DNA of 64,000 bases from DATHTS01 sp041940425 (GTDB taxonomy: Bacteria; Acidobacteriota; Blastocatellia; Pyrinomonadales; Pyrinomonadaceae): contig JBGTSF010000011.1 in NCBI GenBank assembly GCA_041940425.1, forward strand, positions 17,271-81,270, given 5' to 3'. Below, in pieces: positions 42,101-51,222 of the stretch. The notes below the pieces were generated by a model. The model did not search any database, was not told the origin of the DNA, and was given only the letters and a program-made list of their open reading frames with translations. How positions within the stretch are numbered: position 1 is the first letter of the stretch; every line of letters starts with the position of its first letter. The translations under genes were made by a program, and so were the position numbers.

Positions 42101-44509
42101 ATGGAAATTCTAAAAGATTTAAATCCGCAGCAGCTCGAAGCCGTCAAAACAACCGAAGGTCCGGTTCTGATTCTCGCAGGCGCGGGTTCGGGGAAAACGC
42201 GCGTCATTACGGTTCGCATCGCGTATCTCATTTCTGAAAAACAGGTCGCGCCGTTTAATATTTTGGCTGTTACTTTTACTAACAAAGCCGCCGGAGAAAT
42301 GCGCGAAAGAGTTAATGCGATGCTTGCCGGACAAAAGCTTCAGAGTGCGCCTTTGATTTCGACCTTTCACGCCTTGTGTGTGCGGATTTTGCGTCAGGAC
42401 ATCGAACACTTGCAGGAAGGCTACACGAAATCTTTTACGATCTACGACACGGACGATTCGCAGAAAGTCATCAAGGCTTGCGTGAAAGATTTGGGATTTG
42501 ACGAAAAACAGCTTGCGGCGCGGCAGGTGCAGAACGCGATCTCGGCGGCGAAAAACCGCGGCGAAGATTTCGAGATGTATGCGTCGAATGTCGAATACAC
42601 CGATGAAAAACGCGCGGCGATCGCGCGGGTTTATAAAATGTATGAAGAGCGTCTGAACAATGCGAATGCGCTCGACTTTGACGATTTGTTAATTAAAACT
42701 GTCAGATTATTGAGAGTTTCGCCGGAAACTCGGGAAAAATACAATAATAAATTTAAATACATTCTCGTTGACGAATATCAGGACACAAATCCTCTGCAGT
42801 TCGCTCTGATCGGTTATCTCACTGAAAAACAGCAGAATATCTGCGTGGTCGGCGATGACGCGCAGTCCATCTACGGCTTCCGTCAGGCGGACATTAAAAA
42901 TATTCTCGAATTCGAAGAGCATTTTAAAAACGCGAAAGTGATAATGCTCGAACAGAATTATCGTTCGACACAGACGATTCTCGACGTGGCGGACGCGATC
43001 ATCAAAAACAATCAAAACCGAAAGGACAAAAAACTCTGGACGGCGAATGAGGGCGGCGAGAAGATTTTTTATTACCAGGCACTCGATGCCGACGGCGAGG
43101 CGCGTTTTGTCGCGGCGAAGATTTACGACCATTTGCGGATGAATCCGAAAAGTAAAATTGCCATTTTGTACCGCACGAACGCGCAGTCGCGCGTTTTTGA
43201 AGAGGCTCTCAGACGAAGCCGCATCGAATACAATATCGTCGGCGGCTTTTCGTTTTACGAACGCGCCGAGATCAAAGACATCATCGCGTATCTCAAACTC
43301 GCGCTCAATCCGTTTGACGACATCGCGCTTCTGCGCGTGATCAATACGCCGACGCGCGGATTCGGGAAAACTTCTCTGGACGAATTAAATGCGCGGGCGA
43401 AAGATTTCGGTGTATCGCTCTGGGAAACGATTGCGATCATTACAAACAAATACGATAAACCTCTTAATCTCACGCCGCGCGCGATCGAATCGTTGAAAAA
43501 ATTCAAAGAAATAATCGAAAGTCTGCAAAACAAGGTCGCTGAAGTTTCCGAATCCGAACAGCCGGTTTCCGAAGTCGTCATCGCGGCGATTGAAGACACG
43601 GGTTATGCAAATATGCTTCGTTCGGAAAATACGGACGAATCGGCGGCGCGGCTCGAAAATTTGGAAGAACTCGTCAACGCGGCGGTTGATTACGACAAGG
43701 AAGAAGAAAACGGGCTGAGAGAATTTATTGACCACGCCGCGCTGACTTCCGACACGGATAAATTCGACCGCAACGCTTCGGTTACGATGATGACCGTTCA
43801 TTCGGCGAAAGGCTTGGAATTTCCGGTCGTTTTTCTCGTCGGGCTGGAAGACGGAATTTTTCCGCACGCGCGGAGTTTGAACGACGACTCGGAACTCGAA
43901 GAAGAACGCCGACTGGCGTATGTCGCAATTACGCGGGCGGAAAAAGTTTTGTATGTTACGCACGCGATGCGCCGGAGAGTTTACGGCGCGGAAATGTCCG
44001 CCGAACCGTCGCAGTTCTTAAACGAAATGCCGCTCGAAATGATCGAAGATTTGACGCGCGGATCGAGTTGGCTGTCTTTTGCGAAAAGCACTTCCGTTAA
44101 ATCAAGCAAAGCGGTCGCCAGCGCACTGCGGGGCGAAAACCGCACGGAAAAACCGAAAACGACCTACACCGGCAAAACATATAATTCGGCGGACGCGATT
44201 GCGGATTTTTTCAAAAAGAAAAATATCGGCGAAAAAACTTCCGATCAAAATCAAACGGAAAACAAACCGAAAATTTCCGGTTTCGATAAATTGAAAGCTA
44301 TCTCTTCGCAGAACAAACCGGCGCAGGAAAGCTCCGGCGATTCGCCTCCGAGACTCGTTCCGGGCGCGCACGTTCGTCATCCGAAATACGGCAAAGGCTT
44401 GATCCTGCGGCGCGAAGGTTCGGGTGATAACGTCAAACTCACGGTTAGTTTTCCCGGTTTCGGACAGAAAAAACTCATCGAAAAATACGCCAATCTCGAA
44501 AAACCCTGA
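42101..44509 (+). CDS. pcrA: ATP-dependent DNA helicase, UvrD/PcrA family
   Basis: 802 aa. SF1A helicase motifs in order: LNPQQLEAVKTTEGP (Q motif), ILAGAGSGKTRVI (Walker A), AVTFTNKAAGEM, ILVDEYQDTN (Walker B), GDDAQSIYGFRQAD (III), LEQNYRST (IV), TVHSAKGLEFPVVFLVG (V) and RLAYVAITRAEK (VI). The C-terminal 50 residues form a Tudor-like domain (GAHVRHPKYGKGLI) that in PcrA contacts RNA polymerase. It acts in nucleotide excision repair and in clearing replication and transcription conflicts. Single gene with no operon partner. Confidence 0.93.
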   Translation: MEILKDLNPQQLEAVKTTEGPVLILAGAGSGKTRVITVRIAYLISEKQVAPFNILAVTFTNKAAGEMRERVNAMLAGQKLQSAPLISTFHALCVRILRQDIEHLQEGYTKSFTIYDTDDSQKVIKACVKDLGFDEKQLAARQVQNAISAAKNRGEDFEMYASNVEYTDEKRAAIARVYKMYEERLNNANALDFDDLLIKTVRLLRVSPETREKYNNKFKYILVDEYQDTNPLQFALIGYLTEKQQNICVVGDDAQSIYGFRQADIKNILEFEEHFKNAKVIMLEQNYRSTQTILDVADAIIKNNQNRKDKKLWTANEGGEKIFYYQALDADGEARFVAAKIYDHLRMNPKSKIAILYRTNAQSRVFEEALRRSRIEYNIVGGFSFYERAEIKDIIAYLKLALNPFDDIALLRVINTPTRGFGKTSLDELNARAKDFGVSLWETIAIITNKYDKPLNLTPRAIESLKKFKEIIESLQNKVAEVSESEQPVSEVVIAAIEDTGYANMLRSENTDESAARLENLEELVNAAVDYDKEEENGLREFIDHAALTSDTDKFDRNASVTMMTVHSAKGLEFPVVFLVGLEDGIFPHARSLNDDSELEEERRLAYVAITRAEKVLYVTHAMRRRVYGAEMSAEPSQFLNEMPLEMIEDLTRGSSWLSFAKSTSVKSSKAVASALRGENRTEKPKTTYTGKTYNSADAIADFFKKKNIGEKTSDQNQTENKPKISGFDKLKAISSQNKPAQESSGDSPPRLVPGAHVRHPKYGKGLILRREGSGDNVKLTVSFPGFGQKKLIEKYANLEKP

Positions 44510-44590
44510 ACTTTTTCTGCTGATTTTCGGCTTTATAAAATAACTGTTGAGAGTATCAACTGGTTGTTTTGCTCCGTAGGAGAAAGTGTC

Positions 44591-44723
44591 AATAGCCCCG
44601 CGATTTATCGCGGGGTTAGTCAATTAGATTTTGAGTCCCGGACGGGACGAAAGAATCTGCCGTCCCTGATGGGACTCAATAATCTGTGTGACAACTGACC
44701 CCGCGATAAATCGCGGGGCTATT
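44591..44723. repeat. REPIN-like element with two inverted palindromes
   Basis: AATAGCCCCGCGATTTATCG... at 44591-44620 and its near-perfect complement at 44694-44723 (29 of 30 match) flank a central hairpin (TGAGTCCC with GGGACTCA). Each arm is itself a palindrome around GCGATTTATCGC. This is the look of REP/REPIN elements mobilised by Y1 tyrosine transposases elsewhere in a genome. No such transposase is in the window. Confidence 0.8.
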
Positions 44724-44825
44724 AACTAATCGTCCCTTCTGGAAATAACTTTCATAAAACTATTTTTAATTCTCCACTAAACTCCTTCACTGCCGGCGGA
44801 TTTCTGCAAATTTTAAAAAACGTTC

Positions 44826-45048
44826 CGCACACGGAAAAATCGCTCTGCACAAGCGAAATTTCCGTCTGCACGGCGAACAATCGCTGTGCAAAGTGAAAAA
44901 TCAATCTGCACAGGCAAAATTTCACTTTGCACAGCGAAAAATCGTCTTGCACATGGAAAAATCGGTCTGCACACAGAAAAGATGCTCTGCACACAAAAAA
45001 TATGCTCTGCACAGTGAAAAATCACCTTGCACAGTGAATTACCCTTTC
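44826..45048. repeat. Array B: 11 contiguous 20-21-bp degenerate repeats
   Basis: Eleven units run end to end, eight of 20 bp and three of 21 bp. Each begins TGCAC (one TGCAA, one CGCAC), then three or four variable bases, an A-rich stretch, TC and two or three variable bases. In several units the variable bases before and after the A-stretch are complementary (GCGA/TCGC, GTGA/TCAC). The array lies between the helicase stop and a lipoprotein gene. It shares period, copy number and architecture with arrays A and C but has a different core. The rest of the 44510-45208 gap holds the REPIN-like element and about 160 bp before the lipoprotein start. Confidence 0.88.
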
Positions 45049-45208
45049 GCCGAACCGATAAAAAGTCATACGGTATAAGAGTTTCAGCGAAATCGCATTT
45101 CTTCTTCATTTTGTATTAAAATAAAACACTATTTGCGTTTGGTTTGAGATTTGCTGTAGTCATTCGGTTAAATGCAAAGTTTTATTAAATTACGAAATGG
45201 AGGGAAAT

Positions 45209-46099
45209 ATGAATAAATTTTTAGGAATCGGAACGATTTTTTTAACTGCTTTGTTTTTCATCGGCTGTCAGCAGCCGACCGTTAACACGAACACGAATGT
45301 CAATACGAGTCTGGATAATAAAACGAATCTGAATTCGACAAATATGAACGCGAATTCAATGAATACGACTTCTCCGGCGATCAGCGAGGTCAAAGAGCCG
45401 GACGAGTATCAGGCGAAAGTCAATCTGACCTTGCAGGCTGAAAACACTGCCGGACAAAGCTCTTCGATGCCGAGCCTGACGGCGATGGTCGCCCGCGACA
45501 GCGCGAACCGGCGGATGGAATTTACGATGCCGAACAATGAAAAGGTCATCTATCTGGAAACCAACGGAAAAAATCTCGTCGTTCTGCCCGGACGAAATCA
45601 ATATGCGGAACTCAATGAACAGTCAACCGGCGTAAACGTCCGTTCGCTGATGATGCCCGAACAGATCGTCAAACAGATGCAGAATGTGCAGGGTGTCCGG
45701 CGTGTCGGCGAAGAAACCTTCGAAGGTCGGAGCGTGATCAAATACGCTTACGAATCGAAAACCGATACGAAAACTCAAGCCGGAAACGTCGAAACGGAAA
45801 GTTATTTTCTCGTAGATAAAGAGACTGGTTTGCCGATTCGTTCGGAAACGGTTTCGGAATCACAGGGCGGAAACGTTCAGGGATTTAAAGGCTTGAAGGT
45901 CATCACGCAGATGTCGGACATCAAGACCGAAGTTCCTGACGATATGTTTGCCGAACCGACCAACCTGCAAAAGGTTGACGAAGCGCAGATCCGCAACACG
46001 GTCAGCGTGATATTCAACGTCGTGGCGAATGTCTTACAGCAGGCGATGCAGACGGCGCAGACGGCTACATCAAATACGAATACAGCCGTAAATAAATAA
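45209..46099 (+). CDS. Lipoprotein of unknown function with Asn/Thr-rich linker
   Basis: 296 aa from ATG 45209, six bases after a strong GGAGG ribosome site; an in-frame ATG at 45197 overlaps that site and is rejected. Lipobox FFIGC. Residues about 20-60 are Asn/Thr-rich, typical of an extended linker. The remainder looks like a LolA/LppX-type half-barrel: ADEYQAKVNLTLQAE-like strands, VIYLETNGKNLVVLPG, SYFLVDKETGLPIRSETVS. A lipid- or lipoprotein-binding role is thus possible. The next gene follows after 15 bp. Confidence 0.7.
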   Translation: MNKFLGIGTIFLTALFFIGCQQPTVNTNTNVNTSLDNKTNLNSTNMNANSMNTTSPAISEVKEPDEYQAKVNLTLQAENTAGQSSSMPSLTAMVARDSANRRMEFTMPNNEKVIYLETNGKNLVVLPGRNQYAELNEQSTGVNVRSLMMPEQIVKQMQNVQGVRRVGEETFEGRSVIKYAYESKTDTKTQAGNVETESYFLVDKETGLPIRSETVSESQGGNVQGFKGLKVITQMSDIKTEVPDDMFAEPTNLQKVDEAQIRNTVSVIFNVVANVLQQAMQTAQTATSNTNTAVNK

Positions 46100-46114
46100 A
46101 GGAGAATAAAAGCA

Positions 46115-46864
46115 ATGGGAAAATTTATTCTCGGAGCATTGCTCGGTTTGGTTATCGGCGGCGCGCTCGTCTTTTTCTTCTTCGGCGGCGCGCCGCGAGC
46201 CGCGAGTCTTCCGGGCGAGCCGATTCAGCCGCCCGATCCGAACGGTCCGCCGCCGGGAACGGCGCAGATCGTTCTGCGGCAGGATTTTTTCAATAACGTC
46301 CTGCAAACTATTTTCCGCGATATGAACGCGCCTTCGTTTCCTTTGAACATCGGTGAAAATTTAAATAAAGATCCGAACGCCGTTCAGTACGGTCTCCAAA
46401 ATCAGTGTGAAGGAAGGATCACGCTTTTGCCGGAAGGCAGCGGCGTGCAAACCGGTTTGCAGTTTCAAAACGACAAGATCGCCGCGCCGCTCGCTTTTCA
46501 GGGAAGCGCGAGCGTTCTCGGTCAATGCGTGAATTTCAAAGGTTGGGCGCAGGCGAATATGTCGCTTCGATACGATGCCGCGCAGCAGACCGTTTTCGGC
46601 ACGATCAATGTCGAAACCGTCAACTTGGACGGCGTTGCGCCGTTCGTCAGCGGTTTCGTGACGCCGCTCGTACAGGGAACACTCAACCAGCGCGTCAATC
46701 CGATCCAGATTCTCAAAGGCGAACAGATCGCTTTGAATATGCCGATCGCCGCGACGAACGGGAACTTGCAGGCAAAGGTCAGCGACGTTCGAGCCGATGT
46801 CAAAGACAACGCGCTTAATCTGTATGTCATATACGATTTTGCCGGAAATAAAAACGGTCAGTAA
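46115..46864 (+). CDS. Membrane-anchored periplasmic protein, unknown
   Basis: 249 aa. The first 25 residues are a Gly-rich membrane helix (ILGALLGLVIGGALVFFFF), followed by a Pro-rich linker (about 36-50) and a beta-rich soluble domain. That domain alternates strands such as QYGLQNQCEGRITLLPEG and GTINVETVNLDGVAPFVSG, somewhat like tubular lipid-binding folds. No family named. It follows the lipoprotein gene by 15 bp, so they may work together in the envelope. Confidence 0.65.
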   Translation: MGKFILGALLGLVIGGALVFFFFGGAPRAASLPGEPIQPPDPNGPPPGTAQIVLRQDFFNNVLQTIFRDMNAPSFPLNIGENLNKDPNAVQYGLQNQCEGRITLLPEGSGVQTGLQFQNDKIAAPLAFQGSASVLGQCVNFKGWAQANMSLRYDAAQQTVFGTINVETVNLDGVAPFVSGFVTPLVQGTLNQRVNPIQILKGEQIALNMPIAATNGNLQAKVSDVRADVKDNALNLYVIYDFAGNKNGQ

Positions 46865-46890
46865 GCAGAATTTAGTAAATTAAATTTTAA

Positions 46891-46925
46891 TGTCGGCAAG
46901 GATTGTTCTATAATCCAAGCCGGCA
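46891..46925 (+). terminator. Hairpin after the 249-aa gene
   Basis: TGTCGGC-AA-GGATT pairs with AATCC-AA-GCCGGCA with an internal AA/AA mismatch, 27 bp after the stop. No long T run follows. Confidence 0.45.
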
Positions 46926-46934
46926 TTACGCTTG

Positions 46935-47021
46935 TCAGAACAGTGAGCGGTAGCGACCTGCTCTTTTTTGACAGCTATTGTTTTTACATTTAACCAAGTC
47001 GCTGCCGCTCCTTGTTCTTAC
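46935..47021. repeat. Dispersed palindromic repeat, GGTAGCGACCTG class (copy 1)
   Basis: GAACAGTGAGCGGTAGCGAC (46938-46957, continuing CTG) faces an imperfect inverted copy at 46997-47021 (AGTCGCTGCCGCTCCTTGTTC). A third, isolated copy is at 53341-53369. Confidence 0.7.
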
Positions 47022-47034
47022 AGGTAAAACTTAT

Positions 47035-47457
47035 ATGAAAAATAAATTCGCAATTTTCGTTTCGGGCATTTTACTGTTCGCGGTTTTGGGATGCAGCATC
47101 ACGGATCAGATTCAGAACGCTGTTTCGGAAAAACAACCGGCAAATACGGGTTCGATAAATACTTCGAATTCGGTCAACAAATCCACGACCGATCAGGTAA
47201 CGGAAGACGTTCTGCGGGAAAAAACCGGCGTTCCCGAATGCGACGAATTGCTCGTTTGGCTCGCTGATCAGACGAAATCGAACGACGATAATTTTGTCAG
47301 CAAGGGAATAAAGGAATATTTCGTCAACAAAATTCGCCAGAGCATCAAGGAAAGCATCGAAAAAAATCAAAACGACAAAACGAAGATGGCGAAAGAATGC
47401 AAGGAGATCAAAGAGCAGATAGACGCGCAAAAAACTCAGGAAGAAAGCAATAAATGA
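47035..47457 (+). CDS. Small lipoprotein, unknown function
   Basis: 140 aa from ATG 47035; a longer frame begins inside the repeat and is rejected. Lipobox AVLGC near residue 19. After a Ser/Asn/Thr-rich linker the rest is helical and highly charged, with two cysteines (PECDELL, KECKEIKEQ) that could pair. No family recognised. A good terminator follows. Confidence 0.65.
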   Translation: MKNKFAIFVSGILLFAVLGCSITDQIQNAVSEKQPANTGSINTSNSVNKSTTDQVTEDVLREKTGVPECDELLVWLADQTKSNDDNFVSKGIKEYFVNKIRQSIKESIEKNQNDKTKMAKECKEIKEQIDAQKTQEESNK

Positions 47458-47462
47458 TCGGG

Positions 47463-47502
47463 AAAAAGCGGGCTGATTTTCAATCGAAAACACCCGCTTT
47501 TT
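47463..47502 (+). terminator. Rho-independent terminator
   Basis: AAAAAGCGGG (47463-47472) pairs with CCCGCTTTTT (47493-47502), followed by more T's, six bases past the lipoprotein stop. Confidence 0.85.
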
Positions 47503-47666
47503 TCTTTTTTACAAAAAAATAATTCTCCCTCGATACAACCAACTTTTCCAGTCGTCTCATCTCGGTATTCGGAACGATCCGAAATTTTAGAATCAATTCG
47601 AAAAAAAATTACATAAAATGACAGTCCTTTTCGTGATTGCTATGTAGAAATCTATTGGAGAAAAAA

Positions 47667-49898
47667 ATGAAATTAAAATCTTTACTCGTATTGGGCATCA
47701 TCTGCTCGATATTCGGACAAGTCTTTGCTCAAAACCGTGTAGTCAGAAAAACATCCCGACCGATTGCTCCGGTTCGCGCAGTTGATTCGGATGCTTCTCA
47801 AATACTTCCGATTCGCCGCGTGATACTTTATTCGAACGGCGTTTCGTATATCGAACGGCGCGGAATCGTTTCCGGCGACGCGGAGATAAATCTTTCGTTC
47901 AAACAATCGCAGGTTGACGACGTTTTAAAATCAATGGTCGTGCTTGATCTCGGAAAGGGAAAGATCGGCGCGGTTTCGTATAATTCGAGCGCGCCGGTCG
48001 GTTCGCGGATGGCGGAAATTCCTTTTTCGGTCAATTCTCTAACGGGCGAAAACGGCGGAATCGCCAATGTTCTCGCGCAGTTGCAGGGCGCGAAGGTCGC
48101 CGTAACTTCCGCCAAAGGTTCGGCGGTGGGCGCGATTCTGACAGTCGAGAAAAAGCAGATCAAAACCGAGAAAGAAACGAAAACGGCGAGCGTTTTGGTC
48201 ATCGCTTCGGAAACGGGCGAGATTTCGAGTTTCGATCTGGACGAAGTCAAAAGCGTTAAATTATTGGATGAAGGAACGCGGAAAGATTTGAACGAATTTG
48301 CGGACGCGGCGGCTTCGGCGCGGCGGCGCGACGCGAAAACCATCACCATCACCTCGAACGGAACAGGTCAGCGCGAGATGATAGTCAGTTATACGATTGC
48401 CGCGCCGATCTGGAAAACGACTTACCGCGTCGTGCTGGACGAAGCCGGAAAACCTTTCTTTCAAGGCTGGGCGATCATTGATAACGTCAGCGAAGAAGAC
48501 TGGGAAAACGTCCAACTCTCGCTCGTTTCCGGCTCGCCCGTGTCGTTTATTCAGCAATTGCAGAAACCGTTTTATCGTTATCGTCCGATTGTTCCGACTC
48601 CGCAGGATTTGCAGTTACAGCCGCAGATTTACGAACCGCAGAGCGGAAACGGTCAGGTTAATACGAATGTAACTTCGCAGATTATTCAGAATCTGCCAAA
48701 CGGCACGAATTTTAGCTCGACATTAAAGATAGCGCCGAATGTTAAACCCGAAGCATTATCCGGCGGATTTCAGGTTGACGGCACTAGCGGTTCGGAAAAC
48801 ACGATGACGATTGACGGGCAGGAAAATTCAAATTTTCGCGCAAATGTAATGATCAGCAAAACGAAGGTCAGCGACGCGCTGGTCAGCGAAAACAACGGCG
48901 TGCAGACCAACACGACGGGCGACGAGATCGGCGATCTTTTCGAATACCGCATCGAACAGCCCGTAACCGTTATGCGCGACCGTTCGGCTTTGATCCCGAT
49001 CATTCAAACGAAAATGGACGGTGAGCGCGTTGCGGTTTACAACGAATCGGTGCGCCGCGACCGACCGTTCAGCGGCGTTCTGCTCAAAAACTTGACGAAT
49101 CTGACGCTCGAATCGGGAAGCATTTCAGTCATTGACGGCGACGCATACGCGGGCGAGGCTCTGATGGAACGGCTCAAACCGAAGGAACAGCGTTTGATCT
49201 CGTTCGCGCTCGATCTCGGAACGCACGTTCGCGTCCGCAACAATCAAGACCGCGAACCGGCAAAGATCATCAAGGTCGTCAACGGCGTTTTTCAGGTTCA
49301 TTATTTCCGCACATCGGAAAAGCTCTATCAAATCTCGAATCAGACCGAACGTCCGAAAACGCTCTATATCGAATATCCGGTGCAGGACGGCTGGACTTTG
49401 AGCGAAGATTCGCCCCAGCCGGATTACACGACACAGCGTTATTACCGTTTCCGCGTCGAACTCAAACCGTTTGAAGAACGCGAATTAAAAATCAATGTCC
49501 GCCAGCCTCTGATGGACAATTACGAATTGACTTCGCTTTCCAAAACCGATCTGCAGCTTTTTGTTAAGCAGAGATACATCAATGAAGAAACGCGCGCGCG
49601 GCTCGAAAGATTGATTGATCTGCGGGCGCGGATCGGTGAGATCGAGGTCAAGCTCGAATCGTTTGACGATGAGGTCGAAAAGATCGAAGCCGATCAGAAA
49701 CGATTCAGGGAAAATATCGAAGCGTTGTCGAAAACCGCCGAAGCGAAAACGCTGATCGCGCGTTACATCTCGAAAGCCAACGAGCAGGAAACGCGGCTCG
49801 AACAGATGGAACAGGAACGCAAAACGCTCGAAGCCGAACAGCAAAAACTGCAAGGCGAACTGGCGAGAGAGATCCGCGTTTTTACCATTGCCGAATAA
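47667..49898 (+). CDS. DUF4139-domain protein, secreted
   Basis: 743 aa from ATG 47667 with ribosome site GGAG seven bases before; the 10 codons upstream are not taken. Signal peptide about 1-21. The N-terminal part (VILYSNGVSYIERRGIVSGD) and the TYRVVLDEAGKPFFQGWAIIDN and LEQ-type segments match the DUF4139 (mucoidy-inhibitor-like) family. There is a central Asn/Ser/Gln-rich part (about 320-400, with SQIIQNLPNGTNF), and the C-terminal 130 residues are a long coiled coil. Biochemical role unknown; envelope-located. Confidence 0.8.
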   Translation: MKLKSLLVLGIICSIFGQVFAQNRVVRKTSRPIAPVRAVDSDASQILPIRRVILYSNGVSYIERRGIVSGDAEINLSFKQSQVDDVLKSMVVLDLGKGKIGAVSYNSSAPVGSRMAEIPFSVNSLTGENGGIANVLAQLQGAKVAVTSAKGSAVGAILTVEKKQIKTEKETKTASVLVIASETGEISSFDLDEVKSVKLLDEGTRKDLNEFADAAASARRRDAKTITITSNGTGQREMIVSYTIAAPIWKTTYRVVLDEAGKPFFQGWAIIDNVSEEDWENVQLSLVSGSPVSFIQQLQKPFYRYRPIVPTPQDLQLQPQIYEPQSGNGQVNTNVTSQIIQNLPNGTNFSSTLKIAPNVKPEALSGGFQVDGTSGSENTMTIDGQENSNFRANVMISKTKVSDALVSENNGVQTNTTGDEIGDLFEYRIEQPVTVMRDRSALIPIIQTKMDGERVAVYNESVRRDRPFSGVLLKNLTNLTLESGSISVIDGDAYAGEALMERLKPKEQRLISFALDLGTHVRVRNNQDREPAKIIKVVNGVFQVHYFRTSEKLYQISNQTERPKTLYIEYPVQDGWTLSEDSPQPDYTTQRYYRFRVELKPFEERELKINVRQPLMDNYELTSLSKTDLQLFVKQRYINEETRARLERLIDLRARIGEIEVKLESFDDEVEKIEADQKRFRENIEALSKTAEAKTLIARYISKANEQETRLEQMEQERKTLEAEQQKLQGELAREIRVFTIAE

Positions 49899-49901
49899 AC
49901 G

Positions 49902-49927
49902 GAGCGCGGGGAGGGATGCCCGCGCTC
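49902..49927. terminator. Two-way terminator-like hairpin
   Basis: GAGCGCGGG (49902-49910) pairs with CCCGCGCTC (49919-49927), between the convergent DUF4139 and acyltransferase genes. Confidence 0.65.
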
Positions 49928-49936
49928 AACATAGAA

Positions 49937-51067
49937 TCAAATTTTTATATAAATCCGTTTGCGGTATAATAGCCACATCAGAAACAGCCAGAATAAAATA
50001 AAGCCGATTGCATATAACAACGAGGCGTTGATCGGAGCGGCGAACGGCAAGAAGACGGAATCGAAAATCCATTTTTGAAGCGATATGGTTTTTCCATCCG
50101 CGCCCGCAAACTTTATCAAACCGAGCGTTTTCGCCATCAAACCCGAACCGACGAACAAGGCGAGCGCGTTGACACCGAAAATGACGAACGGCTTTGTCCA
50201 TTTTTTATATTCCTTGATGTCAATCAGCCAGTAACAGAAACCGAGAAAACAGAGCGCGAGACCGCTCGTATAGACGACATACGAACTTGTCCAGAGCGAT
50301 TTGTTGAACGGGAAAAAGAAATTCCACGCCCAACCGACGGCGACCAGAACGATGCCGAAAAAGAACAGACCGGAAACTTTTTCATAATTCGATTTGTCCT
50401 TTTTGAGCCAGATGCCGGTCAGAATTCCCGAAAGTGTCGTTACGACCGCCGGAATCGTCGAAAGAATTCCTTCCGGGTCGAAAACTTTCGACTGTTTCCA
50501 AATATGCGCTTCCGTCAAGATCAAACGGTCGAGATACGCCGCGAGATTACACGCTTTATCGTCAATCGTCGTTACCGCGCATCCGGGAACGGAAATCAAA
50601 GTCATCAAAGCCCAGTAAACCAGAAGCAAGGCGGCGGAAACGATCGTTAATTTTTTCCAATCCAGATGCAGAAACAGAAGCGAAGCTACAAAATAACAAA
50701 CCGCGATTCTCTGCAAAACACCCGGAATCCGCAATGTCGAAAAATTAAAATAGGGAAAAGCGGCGAGAAAAAGTCCGAGCAGAAAAATGATCGCTGTCCG
50801 CCGGACGATTTTCAGATAGACATCTTTGGTTACGGTTCCGCTTTCGATCCTCTTCCCGAGCGCGAGCGGGATCGCTACGCCGACGATGAACAGAAAAAAC
50901 GGAAAAACATAATCGGTCGGCGTGATGCCGTGCCATTCGGCGTGTTTGAGCGGCGAATAGATCGCGCTCCACGTTCCCGGATTGTTGACCAAAACCATTC
51001 CCGCGATCGTGATGCCGCGGAAAACGTCGAGCGAGACGAGCCGCCCGGAATTGATTTCTTCAGCCAT
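49937..51067 (-). CDS. NagX/HGSNAT-like membrane acyltransferase
   Basis: 376 aa with about ten membrane helices. The start RLVSLDVFRGITIAGMVLVNNPG and the following HAEWHGITPTDYVFPFFLFIVG are the signature of the family of heparan-alpha-glucosaminide N-acetyltransferase and bacterial NagX. The first-loop His is present. These proteins pass an acetyl group across the membrane to an amino sugar or transport it. The true substrate is unknown. Divergent from the BrkB gene, with about 155 bp between starts. Confidence 0.85.
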   Translation of the reverse strand: MAEEINSGRLVSLDVFRGITIAGMVLVNNPGTWSAIYSPLKHAEWHGITPTDYVFPFFLFIVGVAIPLALGKRIESGTVTKDVYLKIVRRTAIIFLLGLFLAAFPYFNFSTLRIPGVLQRIAVCYFVASLLFLHLDWKKLTIVSAALLLVYWALMTLISVPGCAVTTIDDKACNLAAYLDRLILTEAHIWKQSKVFDPEGILSTIPAVVTTLSGILTGIWLKKDKSNYEKVSGLFFFGIVLVAVGWAWNFFFPFNKSLWTSSYVVYTSGLALCFLGFCYWLIDIKEYKKWTKPFVIFGVNALALFVGSGLMAKTLGLIKFAGADGKTISLQKWIFDSVFLPFAAPINASLLYAIGFILFWLFLMWLLYRKRIYIKI

Positions 51068-51222
51068 TGTTTAGTTTATAAAATTAGAATTTATCAAGCT
51101 TTAAACCGCATTGAAAAATTTAACGGATAGTTCGAAAAAATTCACTCCGACGAAACATAATAATCTCTAAAATCTTTTGTTTTCTTTAAGTCAGCCGTTT
51201 TTTATGGCACAATTTATTTATC

